Part shown: positions 1 through 9,660 of the stretch, in pieces
How the letters are laid out: each line of letters begins with the position of its first letter
How positions within the stretch are numbered: position 1 is the first letter of the stretch
DNA from: Flammeovirga sp. EKP202
GTDB lineage: Bacteria > Bacteroidota > Bacteroidia > Cytophagales > Flammeovirgaceae
Length of the DNA: 64,000 nucleotides
Reading direction: 5' to 3'
NCBI RefSeq assembly: GCF_014534745.1
Contig: NZ_JACVVP010000009.1
Location: forward strand, 150,780 to 214,779
Program-made: the position numbers and the translations under genes
The notes under the pieces: generated by a model
What the model saw: only the letters and a program-made list of their open reading frames with translations
What the model was told of the DNA's origin: nothing
Databases searched by the model: none

Positions 1-980
1 ATATGATGATTGGGTACCACGCTGTTCCTGTAATTACTGATGCTTATTTCAAAGGAATCAAAGGTTTTGATGTTGAAAAAGCGTATGAAGCATGTAAGGC
101 ATCAGCGATGAATGAGAAAGGGGATGCAATGGCGGATTATATTAAATTAGGTTATGTTCCTTTGAATTATGATCATGAAAACTGGTCAGTTTCTAAAACA
201 TTAGAATATGCTTATGATGATTGGTGTATTGCTGAGTTTGCAAAAGCATTAGGAAAGGATGAAGATTACAAATATTTCGCGAAGCGAGCTGAAAACTGGA
301 GACATCATTATGATGAAGAATCTTCATTTATGCGTCCAAAAGATAGAAAAGGTAATTTCATCAAAGATTTCCTTCCGAAAGATTATACAGATCATTTCTG
401 CGAAAGTAACGCTTGGCAATATTTCTTCTATGTACCACAAAACATTGAAGGATTGATTGATGCAATGGGTGGTGCTGACCGTTTTGAACAACGTTTAGAT
501 TCTATGTTCTCTTACTACCCAACTGCGGAAGATGAATTGCCAATTTTCTCAACAGGTATGATTGGTCAATACGCACACGGTAACGAGCCAAGTCACCACG
601 TAGCTTATTTATACAACTACATCAATAAGCCAGCAAAAGGTCAGAAATTGATCCGCGAAATCATGAATACACAATACAAGTCTACGCCTGATGGTGTTTG
701 TGGTAATGAGGATTGTGGTCAGATGTCTTCATGGTTTATCTTAAGTTCAATCGGTATTTACCCTGTTAACCCTGGTAACGCAATGTACGACTTAGGTACT
801 CCATTATTCAACAATGCTACGGTTCAATTGGGTAATGGAAACACATTGAATATTGTTGCAAAAACAGTGTCTGATGCCAAGCCAACAGTGAAGAAAGTAC
901 TTTTCAACGGAGAGGAAATCAAAGGTTGGAAAATCAGTCATAACGAATTGATGAAAGGAGGAACTTTAGAGTTCATTTAA
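1..980 (+). CDS. GH92 alpha-mannosidase, 3' part (cut by window edge)
   Basis: The last ~325 residues of a glycoside hydrolase family 92 exo-alpha-mannosidase; the 5' end lies left of the window, so no start can be given. The C-terminal family signatures are present: a GNEPSHH stretch followed by aromatic residues (helical (alpha/alpha)6 domain) and GNEDCGQMSSW, which holds the acidic general-base region, then the beta-rich C-terminal piece. GH92 enzymes use calcium and invert configuration while removing alpha-linked mannose from N-glycans or mannans. The protein ends directly after the GH92 domain, with no sorting tail. It is the first gene seen of a same-strand glycosidase run, 127 bp before the GH20 gene. 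Family assignment is firm; linkage specificity is not decided. Confidence 0.93.
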   Translation, partial: MMIGYHAVPVITDAYFKGIKGFDVEKAYEACKASAMNEKGDAMADYIKLGYVPLNYDHENWSVSKTLEYAYDDWCIAEFAKALGKDEDYKYFAKRAENWRHHYDEESSFMRPKDRKGNFIKDFLPKDYTDHFCESNAWQYFFYVPQNIEGLIDAMGGADRFEQRLDSMFSYYPTAEDELPIFSTGMIGQYAHGNEPSHHVAYLYNYINKPAKGQKLIREIMNTQYKSTPDGVCGNEDCGQMSSWFILSSIGIYPVNPGNAMYDLGTPLFNNATVQLGNGNTLNIVAKTVSDAKPTVKKVLFNGEEIKGWKISHNELMKGGTLEFI

Positions 981-1023
981 TATAAAAATTAGGGCCGCCT
1001 TCAGTAAAAGTCCTATAAAATTT

Positions 1024-1059
1024 CATCATCACCCATGGCATCAGTTGTGGGTGATGATG
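1024..1059 (+). other. Intercistronic hairpin between GH92 and GH20 genes
   Basis: A perfect 12-bp inverted repeat (CATCATCACCCA / TGGGTGATGATG) with a 12-nt loop lies in the 127-bp gap. No T-run follows on the + strand, so it looks like an mRNA-processing or 3'-end-protecting hairpin rather than a classical terminator. Confidence 0.6.
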
Positions 1060-1107
1060 ATTAAAATCTACTACTAAGACTTAACTAATCCATTAAACAA
1101 ATCTGAA

Positions 1108-3300
1108 ATGAAATTAAATTTACTAGCAATATTACTTTTGGTTCAAGGCTTTGTTTTCGCACAAAACAAACCAACGCTTATTCCTTATCCTCAGGAGGTG
1201 AAGTGGAATGAAGGCCAATTTGAGCTGTCTAATAATACCACACTATTTGTTGAGGATGAAAATTTTGATACGAATCATTTCATTAATGAAATAAAGTTTC
1301 AAACAGGCATTGTATTACAATTGGTGCAAAATAGTGAAGAGGCTACAATTCTCTTTTCTCAAACTAATGATATAAAAGAGGAGGAAGGGTACCGATTAGC
1401 GGTAACCGAAAATTCAATTCAACTTAAAGCGAAAACTACAAAAGGAATTATCAACGGTTCTGTATCACTTTTACAACTTGTAGGAAGTACTCCAGAAGTT
1501 CCTGCAGTTGTAATTGATGATGCTCCAAAGTTTGCTTGGAGAGGAATGATGTTGGATGTAAGCAGACACTTTTTTGATGTGGAAACCATCAAGTCGTATT
1601 TAGACTTAATGGCACATTATAAAATGAATAAATTTCACTGGCACTTGACAGAAGATCAAGGCTGGAGAATTGAAGTGAAACAATACCCACTTTTAACTGA
1701 AAATTCAGCTTATAGAACTGAAAAAGACGGTACAAGATACGGTGGCTTTTATACACAAGAACAAATCAAAGAAGTTGTTGCTTATGCCTCAAAAAGAGGA
1801 ATTGAAGTAATTCCTGAAATTGATATGCCAGGTCATATGGTGGCCGCATTAGCTTCTTATCCAGAATTTTCATGTACAGGAGGCCCTTTTGAGGTACAAA
1901 CAGAATGGGGTGTGCACGAAGATGTTTTATGTGCTGGCAATGAAAGAACATATGAGTTTGTTCAAAATATTCTGGATGAAATTATGCCATTGTTCCCGTC
2001 AAAATACATGCACATAGGTGGGGATGAGTGCCCAAAATCAAGATGGAAAGAATGTCCTAAATGTCAAGCTAAAATCAAAACAGAAGGTTTGGAAGATGAG
2101 CATGAACTCCAAAGCTACTTCATCAAGAGAGTAGAGAAAATGGTGAATGCCAACAGTAAGAAAATGACAGGTTGGGATGAGATTCTTGAAGGAGGATTGT
2201 CAGAAACGGCAACGGTACAGTTGTGGAGAGATTTTCATGATAAAGATGCTGTAAGGAAGATTGCTGAAATGGGGAATGATGTCATTGTATCACCTACAGG
2301 AATGTGTTACTTCGATTATGATATTGTGACGACGGATGTGAAGCAAGTGTACAACTATCACCCTGTTCCTTCAGATTTGGCAAATGAAAAACACCATCAT
2401 GTATTAGGTGGTGAATGTACGGTTTGGACAGAAAGAATCCCGGACAATGCCCGTTTAGACTTTATGATTTTTCCAAGAATCATTGCTTTCTCTGAAGCGC
2501 TTTGGGTAGGACAAAAACAAGGCTTTGATAATTTCGCTGAAAGATTAGAAAAAGAATATACTTACTTGGATTCAAAAGGAGTAGAATATGGTCCATCTTC
2601 AAAAGTGTTGGACGTTGAAATTTTGAATCATAATGGACAATTAAAAGTACAGGCCCAAGCTTTAATAGAGGGTGTGACTTTAAAATATAAAAAGCCTTCA
2701 TCAGAAGTGTTTGTTGATTATAATGAAGCAATAGAAGTGAAAGAAACAGGGAAGATTATCATTCAAGGTTTTAGAAATGGAAAAGCTTATGGTGATCCTG
2801 TTTCTTCCAACTTCGTGATGCATTTAGCCAACCAAGCGAACATTGAATTATCAACAGCACCTTCAAAACCTTATCACAAAGCAGGAGTAGAAGGTTTGAT
2901 CGACGGAAGATTAGGTTTTGAATCGAAGTTCAGTGATGAAAGCTGGATAGGCTTCAATGGGGAAGGTGTAACAGCCACATTGACTTTTGATGCACCAACT
3001 TCGATTTCATCAATTCAACTCCGTGCCTATGATGAAGTGGGGTCTTGGATTATGGCTCCAAAAGAGGTGGAAGTGCTTTATTCTAAAGATGGGAAAAAGT
3101 ATAAATCTGCTAATAAATTTAAAACGGACGCCATTTCTAGTGACGGAGACGTATTAATTTATAATTGGGAAGGTTTATCAAAAGCGAAGGCCATCAAATC
3201 AATTAAAATTATCTATACCAACGGCGGGCCACTTCCAAAAGGACATATGGGAGCAGGAAAGCCTGCTTGGTTATTTATCGACGAGATTATCATACAATAA
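1108..3300 (+). CDS. GH20 beta-N-acetylhexosaminidase, exported
   Basis: A 730-aa family 20 hexosaminidase that would remove terminal beta-GlcNAc or GalNAc from glycans outside the inner membrane. An Sec signal peptide is clear (MKLNLLAILLLVQGFVFAQ). The GH20b-type N-terminal domain covers roughly residues 20-140 and the TIM barrel roughly 145-500; the catalytic Asp-Glu pair is D306-E307 in HIGGDE. Residues about 510-590 form a small beta domain, and about 600-730 resemble an F5/8-type (discoidin-like) carbohydrate-binding domain. GH20 enzymes use substrate-assisted catalysis through the acetamido group. Sitting between GH92 mannosidases, it fits trimming of N-glycans, where GlcNAc caps must go before mannose. 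The gap to the next gene is 44 bp, which suggests one transcript. Confidence 0.95.
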   Translation: MKLNLLAILLLVQGFVFAQNKPTLIPYPQEVKWNEGQFELSNNTTLFVEDENFDTNHFINEIKFQTGIVLQLVQNSEEATILFSQTNDIKEEEGYRLAVTENSIQLKAKTTKGIINGSVSLLQLVGSTPEVPAVVIDDAPKFAWRGMMLDVSRHFFDVETIKSYLDLMAHYKMNKFHWHLTEDQGWRIEVKQYPLLTENSAYRTEKDGTRYGGFYTQEQIKEVVAYASKRGIEVIPEIDMPGHMVAALASYPEFSCTGGPFEVQTEWGVHEDVLCAGNERTYEFVQNILDEIMPLFPSKYMHIGGDECPKSRWKECPKCQAKIKTEGLEDEHELQSYFIKRVEKMVNANSKKMTGWDEILEGGLSETATVQLWRDFHDKDAVRKIAEMGNDVIVSPTGMCYFDYDIVTTDVKQVYNYHPVPSDLANEKHHHVLGGECTVWTERIPDNARLDFMIFPRIIAFSEALWVGQKQGFDNFAERLEKEYTYLDSKGVEYGPSSKVLDVEILNHNGQLKVQAQALIEGVTLKYKKPSSEVFVDYNEAIEVKETGKIIIQGFRNGKAYGDPVSSNFVMHLANQANIELSTAPSKPYHKAGVEGLIDGRLGFESKFSDESWIGFNGEGVTATLTFDAPTSISSIQLRAYDEVGSWIMAPKEVEVLYSKDGKKYKSANKFKTDAISSDGDVLIYNWEGLSKAKAIKSIKIIYTNGGPLPKGHMGAGKPAWLFIDEIIIQ

Positions 3301-3344
3301 GAACTGCCTTGGTTCTTCAATATATACTTTACTATTAATATACA

Positions 3345-6300
3345 ATGAATCGATTCTCCATTTCTTTTTTGTGGATTCCACTCCTTTTTGGGTGTGTGTC
3401 CCATCTAAATAACGTTGCAAGCAGTGCTCAAGACGAGTCTGAAATTATTTCTTACACAAAATATGTTGATCCGTTTATCGGAACAGGTGGTCATGGACAT
3501 ACCTTTCCAGGTGCTACGGTGCCATTTGGTATGGTACAGTTAAGTCCTGATACCGGTGTTGAAGGATGGGACTGGAGTTCTGGATATCACGTTTCAGATT
3601 CTTCTGTTATGGGATTCTCACATACGCACCTTCAAGGAACAGGTGGCGGAGATTATGGAGATATTTTATTTATGCCGACCGTTGGTGAAATCAAAACAGA
3701 GCCAGGTTCTAAAGCTAATCCTGATGAAGGATACCGCTCGCGTTTTGAGCATGTAAATGAGCAAGCCGACCCAGGGTATTATTCTGTATTTTTAGAAGAT
3801 TATAAAGTATTAGCAGAGTTAACAGCAACAACAAGAGTAGGTGTACACCGCTACACTTTCCCAGAGTCTGATGCTTCACATATCATTTTAGATCTAAAGC
3901 ATGGTATTTCTGATACAGCAAGAGAGACATGGTTCCAAGTGAATGGCGATAATGAGATTGTAGGTTTAAGACGTTCATCAGGTTGGGCAAGAGATCAGTA
4001 CATTTATTTTGTAGCTCAATTCTCAAAACCTTTCAAATCGATCCAAGGTGTAAAAGGTAGTGAATTGATCGATAACGCTACTAAAGTGGAAGGTGATGAT
4101 GTGAAAGCCGTGATCAACTATGATACAAAATTGGATGAAGAAGTGGTGGTAAAAGTAGCCATTTCTTCGGTGTCAATTGACGGAGCTCGTAAAAACATGG
4201 AAGCAGAAACTCAAGGCTTCGACTTTGAGGCCGTAAAAAGACAAGCTGATTTAACTTGGAATGAAAAGCTTTCAAAAATTGAAGTAGAAGGTGGAGATCA
4301 AGTACAACGTACTATTTTCTATACTTCTTTATACCATTCTATGACGGTTCCTAACGTATTCATGGACGTTGATCATCAGTATAGAGGAATGGATCATAAA
4401 ATTCATAAAGCGGAAGGATTTACAAATTATACTTTATTCTCTTTATGGGATACTTTCAGAGCAACGCATCCATTATTTACATTAACATCGCCAAAAGAAA
4501 ATAACGATTTTATCAAATCAATGTTGGCAAAATATGAGCAATCAGGTCAGTTGCCAGTTTGGGAATTAGCTGCTAATGAAACAGGAACAATGATTGGTTT
4601 CCACTCAGCACCTGTAATTGTGGATGCAATGTTGAAAGGTCAAACTAATTTTGATGAAGAAAAAGCATATGAAGCATTAGTAGCTGCAGCTGAAGATCCA
4701 AGAAGAGGTTTGAACTGGTTTAATGCTGAAGGATATATTCCAATGGAAAAAGAAGCAAACTCTGTTTCTAAACAAGTGGAATATGCTTATGATATGTGGA
4801 CGGTAGCTCAAGTGGCAAAGCGTTTGGGTAAAACAGAAGATTACAAAAAATACAGCAATAGAGCCTTAAATTATAAGTTGTTATTCAACGAGGAAACAGG
4901 TTTTATCAGAGGGAAAGATTTATATGGTAATTGGGTGACACCTTTTGATCCAATGAATATTTCTTTATTGGGAGCTGGTGAATATACAGAAGGAAATGCA
5001 TGGCATTACAATTTCTTTGCTCCTCAAGATGTGAACGGATTGATTGAATTGCACGGTGGTGATGCTGGTTTTGTAGCAAAAGTGGATGAAATGTTTGAGC
5101 AAGAAGCTGTAAATGATAACCATATGGCACATGATGTGACAGGTTTGATCGGACAGTATGCTCAAGGTAATGAGCCATCGCACCACGCCATTTATTTATA
5201 CAACTACGCAGGTCAGCCTTCTAAAACACAAGCAAGAATCCGTCAAGTGATGGACGAAATGTACACAGCCGAAAGAGATGGTCTTTCAGGTAATGAAGAT
5301 TGTGGTCAGATGTCGGCTTGGTACGTGTTCTCAGCGATGGGCTTCTATCCTGTAAACCCCGCCAACGGAGAATATATCATTGGTAGCCCGATTTTCTCAA
5401 AAGTGACCATTCACTTAGATAATGGAAACGATTTCGTGATTGAAGCGAAAAACAACGACATCAATAACCTTTATATTCAAGGTGCAACTTTAAATGGTAA
5501 CCCATTTGATAAATCATTTATCACACATCAGCAAATAGAAGAAGGTGGAAAAATCACATTTGAAATGGGAGCCTCAAAATCGACATGGAGTGAGGCAAAA
5601 GAAAGTCGTCCTGTTTCTTATGCAATTACACCTGCTGAAGAAGCAGAATTATTAGAAGTAAAAGAGCAAGTGTTCCGTCCTGCCATTACTAATAAATCCG
5701 TAATCTTTAATACAACGGCAACTGTTGGTTTAAAATGTATCACTCCTGAAGTGAAAATTTACTATACATTGGATGGTTCTACACCTTCAGCTTCTTCTAC
5801 AGAATACACTGAGGTGTTTACATTGGATCAATCAACGATGGTAAAAGCAATTGCAATCAACGAACATGGAGCGTCAAGTAAAGTATCAGAATTTGATTTC
5901 AAAAAAGCCTATTACAATACTGGTGAAGAATTCCCTAAGTTGTCAATCAACTATGAGAAAAACGCTTCTTATGATGCAGGTGATAATGGTATTTTGAATG
6001 GAGAATATGCGTCAGATAACTTAAGAGATGGTAAGTGGGATGGTGTTTCAGGACAAGACTTGGAAGCTGTTGTGGATTTAGGTGAGCCAAAACAATTGCA
6101 CCAATTGTCTATGGGCTTCTTGGAAAATACATCTTCATGGTTATTCTTACCTCAAAAAATCACATTCTACGTTTCAAAAGACGGCAAAGAATTTACAGAG
6201 GTAAGTCAACAAACAGTTGAAATGCCAAATGATCACCCAGTGATCAGCGTAACAAGATTCTCAGCTGAAGTGAATGGCACTTACCAATATGTAAAAGTGG

Positions 6301-6389
6301 TAGCCGAGCCTTTCGAGAAATTACCAACCTGGCATTTAGGGGCAGGGAACACACCTTGGATGTTTACAGATGAATTAGTGATTGAATAA
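3345..6389 (+). CDS. GH92 alpha-mannosidase lipoprotein with C-terminal binding domains
   Basis: A 1014-aa GH92 enzyme. The N-terminus (IPLLFGC) ends in a lipobox-like cysteine at residue 17, so membrane anchoring is likely. The GH92 N-terminal beta domain starts at about residue 40 (YVDPFIGTGGHGHTFPGA, where substrate calcium site residues lie), the helical domain follows, and the key motifs are G608-NEPSHH-H614 and G649-NEDCGQMSAW. After the GH92 part come a chitobiase C-terminal-like beta domain (about 765-835, with YYTLDGSTPS) and an F5/8 type C-like module (about 850-1014), similar in kind to the end of the upstream GH20 protein. The pair His613-His614 is shared with the partial GH92 at the left edge. 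Same operon as its neighbours; a hairpin begins 18 bp after its stop. Confidence 0.95.
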   Translation: MNRFSISFLWIPLLFGCVSHLNNVASSAQDESEIISYTKYVDPFIGTGGHGHTFPGATVPFGMVQLSPDTGVEGWDWSSGYHVSDSSVMGFSHTHLQGTGGGDYGDILFMPTVGEIKTEPGSKANPDEGYRSRFEHVNEQADPGYYSVFLEDYKVLAELTATTRVGVHRYTFPESDASHIILDLKHGISDTARETWFQVNGDNEIVGLRRSSGWARDQYIYFVAQFSKPFKSIQGVKGSELIDNATKVEGDDVKAVINYDTKLDEEVVVKVAISSVSIDGARKNMEAETQGFDFEAVKRQADLTWNEKLSKIEVEGGDQVQRTIFYTSLYHSMTVPNVFMDVDHQYRGMDHKIHKAEGFTNYTLFSLWDTFRATHPLFTLTSPKENNDFIKSMLAKYEQSGQLPVWELAANETGTMIGFHSAPVIVDAMLKGQTNFDEEKAYEALVAAAEDPRRGLNWFNAEGYIPMEKEANSVSKQVEYAYDMWTVAQVAKRLGKTEDYKKYSNRALNYKLLFNEETGFIRGKDLYGNWVTPFDPMNISLLGAGEYTEGNAWHYNFFAPQDVNGLIELHGGDAGFVAKVDEMFEQEAVNDNHMAHDVTGLIGQYAQGNEPSHHAIYLYNYAGQPSKTQARIRQVMDEMYTAERDGLSGNEDCGQMSAWYVFSAMGFYPVNPANGEYIIGSPIFSKVTIHLDNGNDFVIEAKNNDINNLYIQGATLNGNPFDKSFITHQQIEEGGKITFEMGASKSTWSEAKESRPVSYAITPAEEAELLEVKEQVFRPAITNKSVIFNTTATVGLKCITPEVKIYYTLDGSTPSASSTEYTEVFTLDQSTMVKAIAINEHGASSKVSEFDFKKAYYNTGEEFPKLSINYEKNASYDAGDNGILNGEYASDNLRDGKWDGVSGQDLEAVVDLGEPKQLHQLSMGFLENTSSWLFLPQKITFYVSKDGKEFTEVSQQTVEMPNDHPVISVTRFSAEVNGTYQYVKVVAEPFEKLPTWHLGAGNTPWMFTDELVIE

Positions 6390-6407
6390 AAAAAGCCAAT
6401 TATAAAG

Positions 6408-6435
6408 GCCCCATGCATATTATTTAGCATGGGGC
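6408..6435 (+). terminator. Hairpin between the two GH92 genes
   Basis: A perfect 9-bp stem (GCCCCATGC / GCATGGGGC) with a 10-nt loop follows the second GH92 gene. Only a short T-rich tail follows, so it may terminate partially. It overlaps the upstream ATG at 6429, which argues against that codon as the start of the next gene. Confidence 0.6.
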
Positions 6436-6455
6436 TTCATTTCAAAATAGATGCA

Positions 6456-8696
6456 ATGAAAAAAATATTTTACTTATTAACTCTTTTCTTGAGCACTTCA
6501 CTTTTAGCACAAGATTATACAGAGTATGTGAACCCATTTATCGGAACTTCAAATTACGGAGCAACCAACCCTGGAGCAATTGCACCAAGAGGTATGGTTT
6601 CAGTCGTTCCTTTTAATACATCAGGCAAAGGCAATAAAATGGAAAAAGACAGCGATTGGTTGTCCTTTCCTTATGCATATGAAAATACCATTTTCACAGG
6701 TTATAGTCATGTCAACTTAAGTGGTGTAGGTTGTCCTGATTTAGGAGCTGTTATTGTAATGCCGACAACAGGCGATTTGAATATTCATCCAACAGAATAC
6801 GGTACCACTTATTCAAAAGAAACAGCCAAGGCAGGGTATTATTCTAATTTCTTAGAGAAATATCAAGTTGCAACTGAAGTGACGGCGACACAAAGAGCAG
6901 GGATTAGTAAATATAAATTCCCAGCAGGTAAAGCCAATTTACTTTTGAACCTAGGTCAAGCTCTTTCAAATGAAAGCGGTGCCATGGTGAAAGTAGTCAA
7001 TGATCAGGAGATCGAAGGCATGAGAATGATAGGGTCTTTCTGTTATAACAATCCTCAGACTATTTACCCGGTTTACTTCGTGATGAAAGTAAATAAGAAA
7101 GCGGATAGAACAGGAGTTTGGCAACAGCACAATAAAATTGATGGCATTGAAGCACAATGGATGTCAGCCTACAATGGTCAGCAACGAATTATTGAAGATG
7201 CTTATTACCCAATCATTGGTGATTCATTAGGAGCTTATTTCTCTTATGATTTTGAGGTAGCGACTGAAGTAGAAGTGAAAATTGGTATTTCTTATGTAAG
7301 TATCGAAAATGCAAGAGAGAACTTAGAAAAAGAAGTTTCAAACGTTTCATTTGATGAAATTGCCAACAGAGCTAAAGACAATTGGAATGAAAAATTATCA
7401 AGAATTGAAGTAGAAGGTGGTTCTGATGATGACAAAACCGTTTTCTATACAGCCCTTTACCATTCTATGATTCACCCGAACGTAATGAGTGATGTGAATG
7501 GTGAATATCCAGAAGCAAAAACACGTAAAACAAAGAAAACAGAGGGTGAACGTTATACTGTTTTCAGCCTTTGGGATACGTACAGAAACTTACATCAATT
7601 GATGACTTTAGTTTATCCAGAGCAACAATTGAATATGGTCAATACCATGTTGGATATTTATGATGAAACAGGTTGGTTGCCAAAGTGGGAATTAAACGGA
7701 ACAGAGACATTTACAATGGTAGGTGATCCTGCCGCAATTGTTGTAGCAGATACTTATTTAAGAGGACTAAGAGGTTTTGATGAGCAGAAAGCATTTGATG
7801 CCATTCTTAAATCAGCTTACCCTGTTGAAGGAGGTAACCCAGTAAGACCATGTGTAGACAATTACATCAAATACGGTTATGTTCCTGTAGAAGATGAATT
7901 AGAAGATAAACTTTGGGGTTCAGTTTCTACAACATTAGAATATACGGTTGCGGATTGGAGTATTGCTCAGTTTGCAAAAGAATTAGGAGATCAAGAAAAG
8001 TACAAAGAGTTCTATAACCGTTCAATGGGTTATAAAAAGATGTTTGACAAAGAGTCGAACTTCTTAAGACCGAAACACATGGATGGTAAATGGCACGAAC
8101 CATTTGATCCAGCACACGGTGCAAACTTTGAACACAATATCGGGTACGTAGAGGGAAATGCATACCAATATAACCTAATGGTACAATATGACATCCCAGG
8201 TTTAGTAAAGCAGTTTGGTGGTAGCAAAGCTTTCGTCAACCGTTTGGATGAGATCTTCGAAAAAGATCAGTTTGATATGGCCAATGAGCCTGATATGGCC
8301 TATCCATATGCATATAACTACATCAAAGGAAAAGAATACAAAACACAAGACAAGGTAATTGAATTGAGAGAGAAATATTTCACTAACAAGCCTGACGGTA
8401 TTGCCGGAAACGATGATACAGGAACAATGTCAGCTTGGGTAGTCTTTTCTATGATGGGCTTCTATCCGGATGCTCCATCAACACCTCAATATGCTTTAAC
8501 CACTCCAGCGTTTGACAAAGTGACGATCAAACTAGATAACGATGTTTGGGAAACTGATGAGCTTGTCATTAAAAAAGAAGGAGGAAATACAAACCATATT
8601 CAATCCATCAAAGTGAATGGAAAAACGAAGAAAGGATACTTTATTTCTCACAAAGATTTAGTGGGAGCAAAGGAAATCATCTTTACTACAAAATAG
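6456..8696 (+). CDS. GH92 alpha-mannosidase, divergent aglycone motif
   Basis: A 746-aa GH92 enzyme. I take the ATG at 6456, not the in-frame ATG at 6429, because 6456 gives a clean signal peptide (MKKIFYLLTLFLSTSLLAQ) and 6429 sits inside a hairpin stem. The N-terminal beta domain begins YVNPFIGTSNYGATNPGA, and the catalytic GNDDTGTMSAW motif is present, so activity is expected. The usual NEPSHH segment is replaced here by NEPDMAYPYAYNY (N610 onward), so the two histidines of the neighbouring paralogues are lost. No lipobox and no extra C-terminal module: it ends with the GH92 domain. It probably attacks a different linkage or substituted mannose than the two upstream paralogues. Last gene of the cluster. 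Confidence 0.93.
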   Translation: MKKIFYLLTLFLSTSLLAQDYTEYVNPFIGTSNYGATNPGAIAPRGMVSVVPFNTSGKGNKMEKDSDWLSFPYAYENTIFTGYSHVNLSGVGCPDLGAVIVMPTTGDLNIHPTEYGTTYSKETAKAGYYSNFLEKYQVATEVTATQRAGISKYKFPAGKANLLLNLGQALSNESGAMVKVVNDQEIEGMRMIGSFCYNNPQTIYPVYFVMKVNKKADRTGVWQQHNKIDGIEAQWMSAYNGQQRIIEDAYYPIIGDSLGAYFSYDFEVATEVEVKIGISYVSIENARENLEKEVSNVSFDEIANRAKDNWNEKLSRIEVEGGSDDDKTVFYTALYHSMIHPNVMSDVNGEYPEAKTRKTKKTEGERYTVFSLWDTYRNLHQLMTLVYPEQQLNMVNTMLDIYDETGWLPKWELNGTETFTMVGDPAAIVVADTYLRGLRGFDEQKAFDAILKSAYPVEGGNPVRPCVDNYIKYGYVPVEDELEDKLWGSVSTTLEYTVADWSIAQFAKELGDQEKYKEFYNRSMGYKKMFDKESNFLRPKHMDGKWHEPFDPAHGANFEHNIGYVEGNAYQYNLMVQYDIPGLVKQFGGSKAFVNRLDEIFEKDQFDMANEPDMAYPYAYNYIKGKEYKTQDKVIELREKYFTNKPDGIAGNDDTGTMSAWVVFSMMGFYPDAPSTPQYALTTPAFDKVTIKLDNDVWETDELVIKKEGGNTNHIQSIKVNGKTKKGYFISHKDLVGAKEIIFTTK

Positions 8697-8715
8697 AGAA
8701 TCACTACAAAGTGTA

Positions 8716-8755
8716 TAAAAAAAGTCAGGGCTGAAATGCCTTGACTTTTTTTTTA
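8716..8755. terminator. Intrinsic terminator of the glycosidase cluster
   Basis: A 12-bp stem with one G-U pair (AAAAAGTCAGGG / CCTTGACTTTTT) and a nine-T run on the + strand. The A-rich left arm makes it usable from either strand. Confidence 0.85.
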
Positions 8756-8760
8756 TGCAC

Positions 8761-8923
8761 TAAGCAGTTGCACATTTAAAATTGGGATAAGTTGAATTAT
8801 TATTTTTTAGTATAATCAAGGCAGAATAGAAGAGCATAGCCGAAGCTACGTGATGATATTCTAACGCAGAGTAGGCTAAAAAAGAAAATCCAAAACTTCC
8901 TATTTTAATTGTACAACTGCTTA
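8761..8923. repeat. MITE-like element with ~22-bp terminal inverted repeats
   Basis: A 163-bp non-coding segment. Its left end TAAGCAGTTGCACATTTAAA and the reverse complement of its right end TAAGCAGTTGTACAATTAAA match closely, and weaker similarity continues about 50 bp inward. Both ends carry TA, as expected for a TA-target (Tc1/mariner/IS630-like) element, though no target-site proof is possible here. The middle is less AT-rich and holds no ORF. It sits exactly between the cluster terminator and the 3' end of the glutathione peroxidase gene. Confidence 0.6.
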
Positions 8924-8978
8924 ATATTAGGTCGCTATCTGTTTAATTTCAAAAAAACGCCTGACATCAAATTAAAAT

Positions 8979-9458
8979 CTATAATACTTTCAAAATATCA
9001 CCTTCGATTTTTTGAGGTTCAGTATTTGGAGCAAAACGCTTTACTGGATTTCCATTTTTATCAATTAAGAACTTTGTGAAGTTCCACTTGATGGCATTGA
9101 TAAGCGTTCCGGGTAATTCTTTTTTCAAAAACTTGAAAATGGGGTGAGCGTCTGATCCGTTGACATTCACTTTTGCTGTTAATGGGAACGTTACTCCATA
9201 GTTTAATTGACAAGTAGAAACCATGTCTTTATTTTCTACTGGTTCTTGACTAGCAAACTGATTACATGGAAAACCAATGATCACTAACCCTTTATCCTTG
9301 TATTTTTGATATAGTTCTTCTAATCCATGAAACTGAGGAGTTAAACCACATTGTGTTGCCGTATTAACGACCAATACCGTTTTTCCTTCGAAATCACTCA
9401 TCGCAATATCTTCGCCCAAAGTGTTTTGAGCAGAGAAGTCATAAAAAGGTGCACTCAT
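8979..9458 (-). CDS. Glutathione peroxidase family thiol peroxidase
   Basis: A 159-aa GPx-family protein with a thioredoxin fold, expected to reduce hydrogen peroxide or organic hydroperoxides in the cytoplasm. The peroxidatic cysteine is C37 in [10 protein letters not shown] (cysteine, not selenocysteine), the second conserved motif is [12 protein letters not shown] (C65, Q67), and the WNFTKF segment supplies the catalytic Trp and Asn. Bacterial members of this length normally draw electrons from thioredoxin rather than glutathione. Length is normal and no signal peptide is present. It is a single gene, divergent from the LysM protein gene across about 200 bp. Confidence 0.95.
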   Translation of the reverse strand: MSAPFYDFSAQNTLGEDIAMSDFEGKTVLVVNTATQCGLTPQFHGLEELYQKYKDKGLVIIGFPCNQFASQEPVENKDMVSTCQLNYGVTFPLTAKVNVNGSDAHPIFKFLKKELPGTLINAIKWNFTKFLIDKNGNPVKRFAPNTEPQKIEGDILKVL

Positions 9459-9660
9459 TTTTTTAACGTTGGAATGTTGATTTAATATGTAAATTAAAGA
9501 TGATTATTTAAAAGTGAATAATCAATCATTTGTTTAGAATAACATATAAATGGGGGGAATGTTTTTAAAAAATGTGTATTTTCATACATGATAACGATAA
9601 TTTTCATAGATTAGATTATTGTAAATAATTACTCCTTAAATAGATTCAACTTTTTTGTTT

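Noticed and set aside
4906..5186. Minus-strand frames inside the GH92 and other large genes
   Set aside because: They are shadows of strongly coding + strand genes with atypical residue composition and no motifs.
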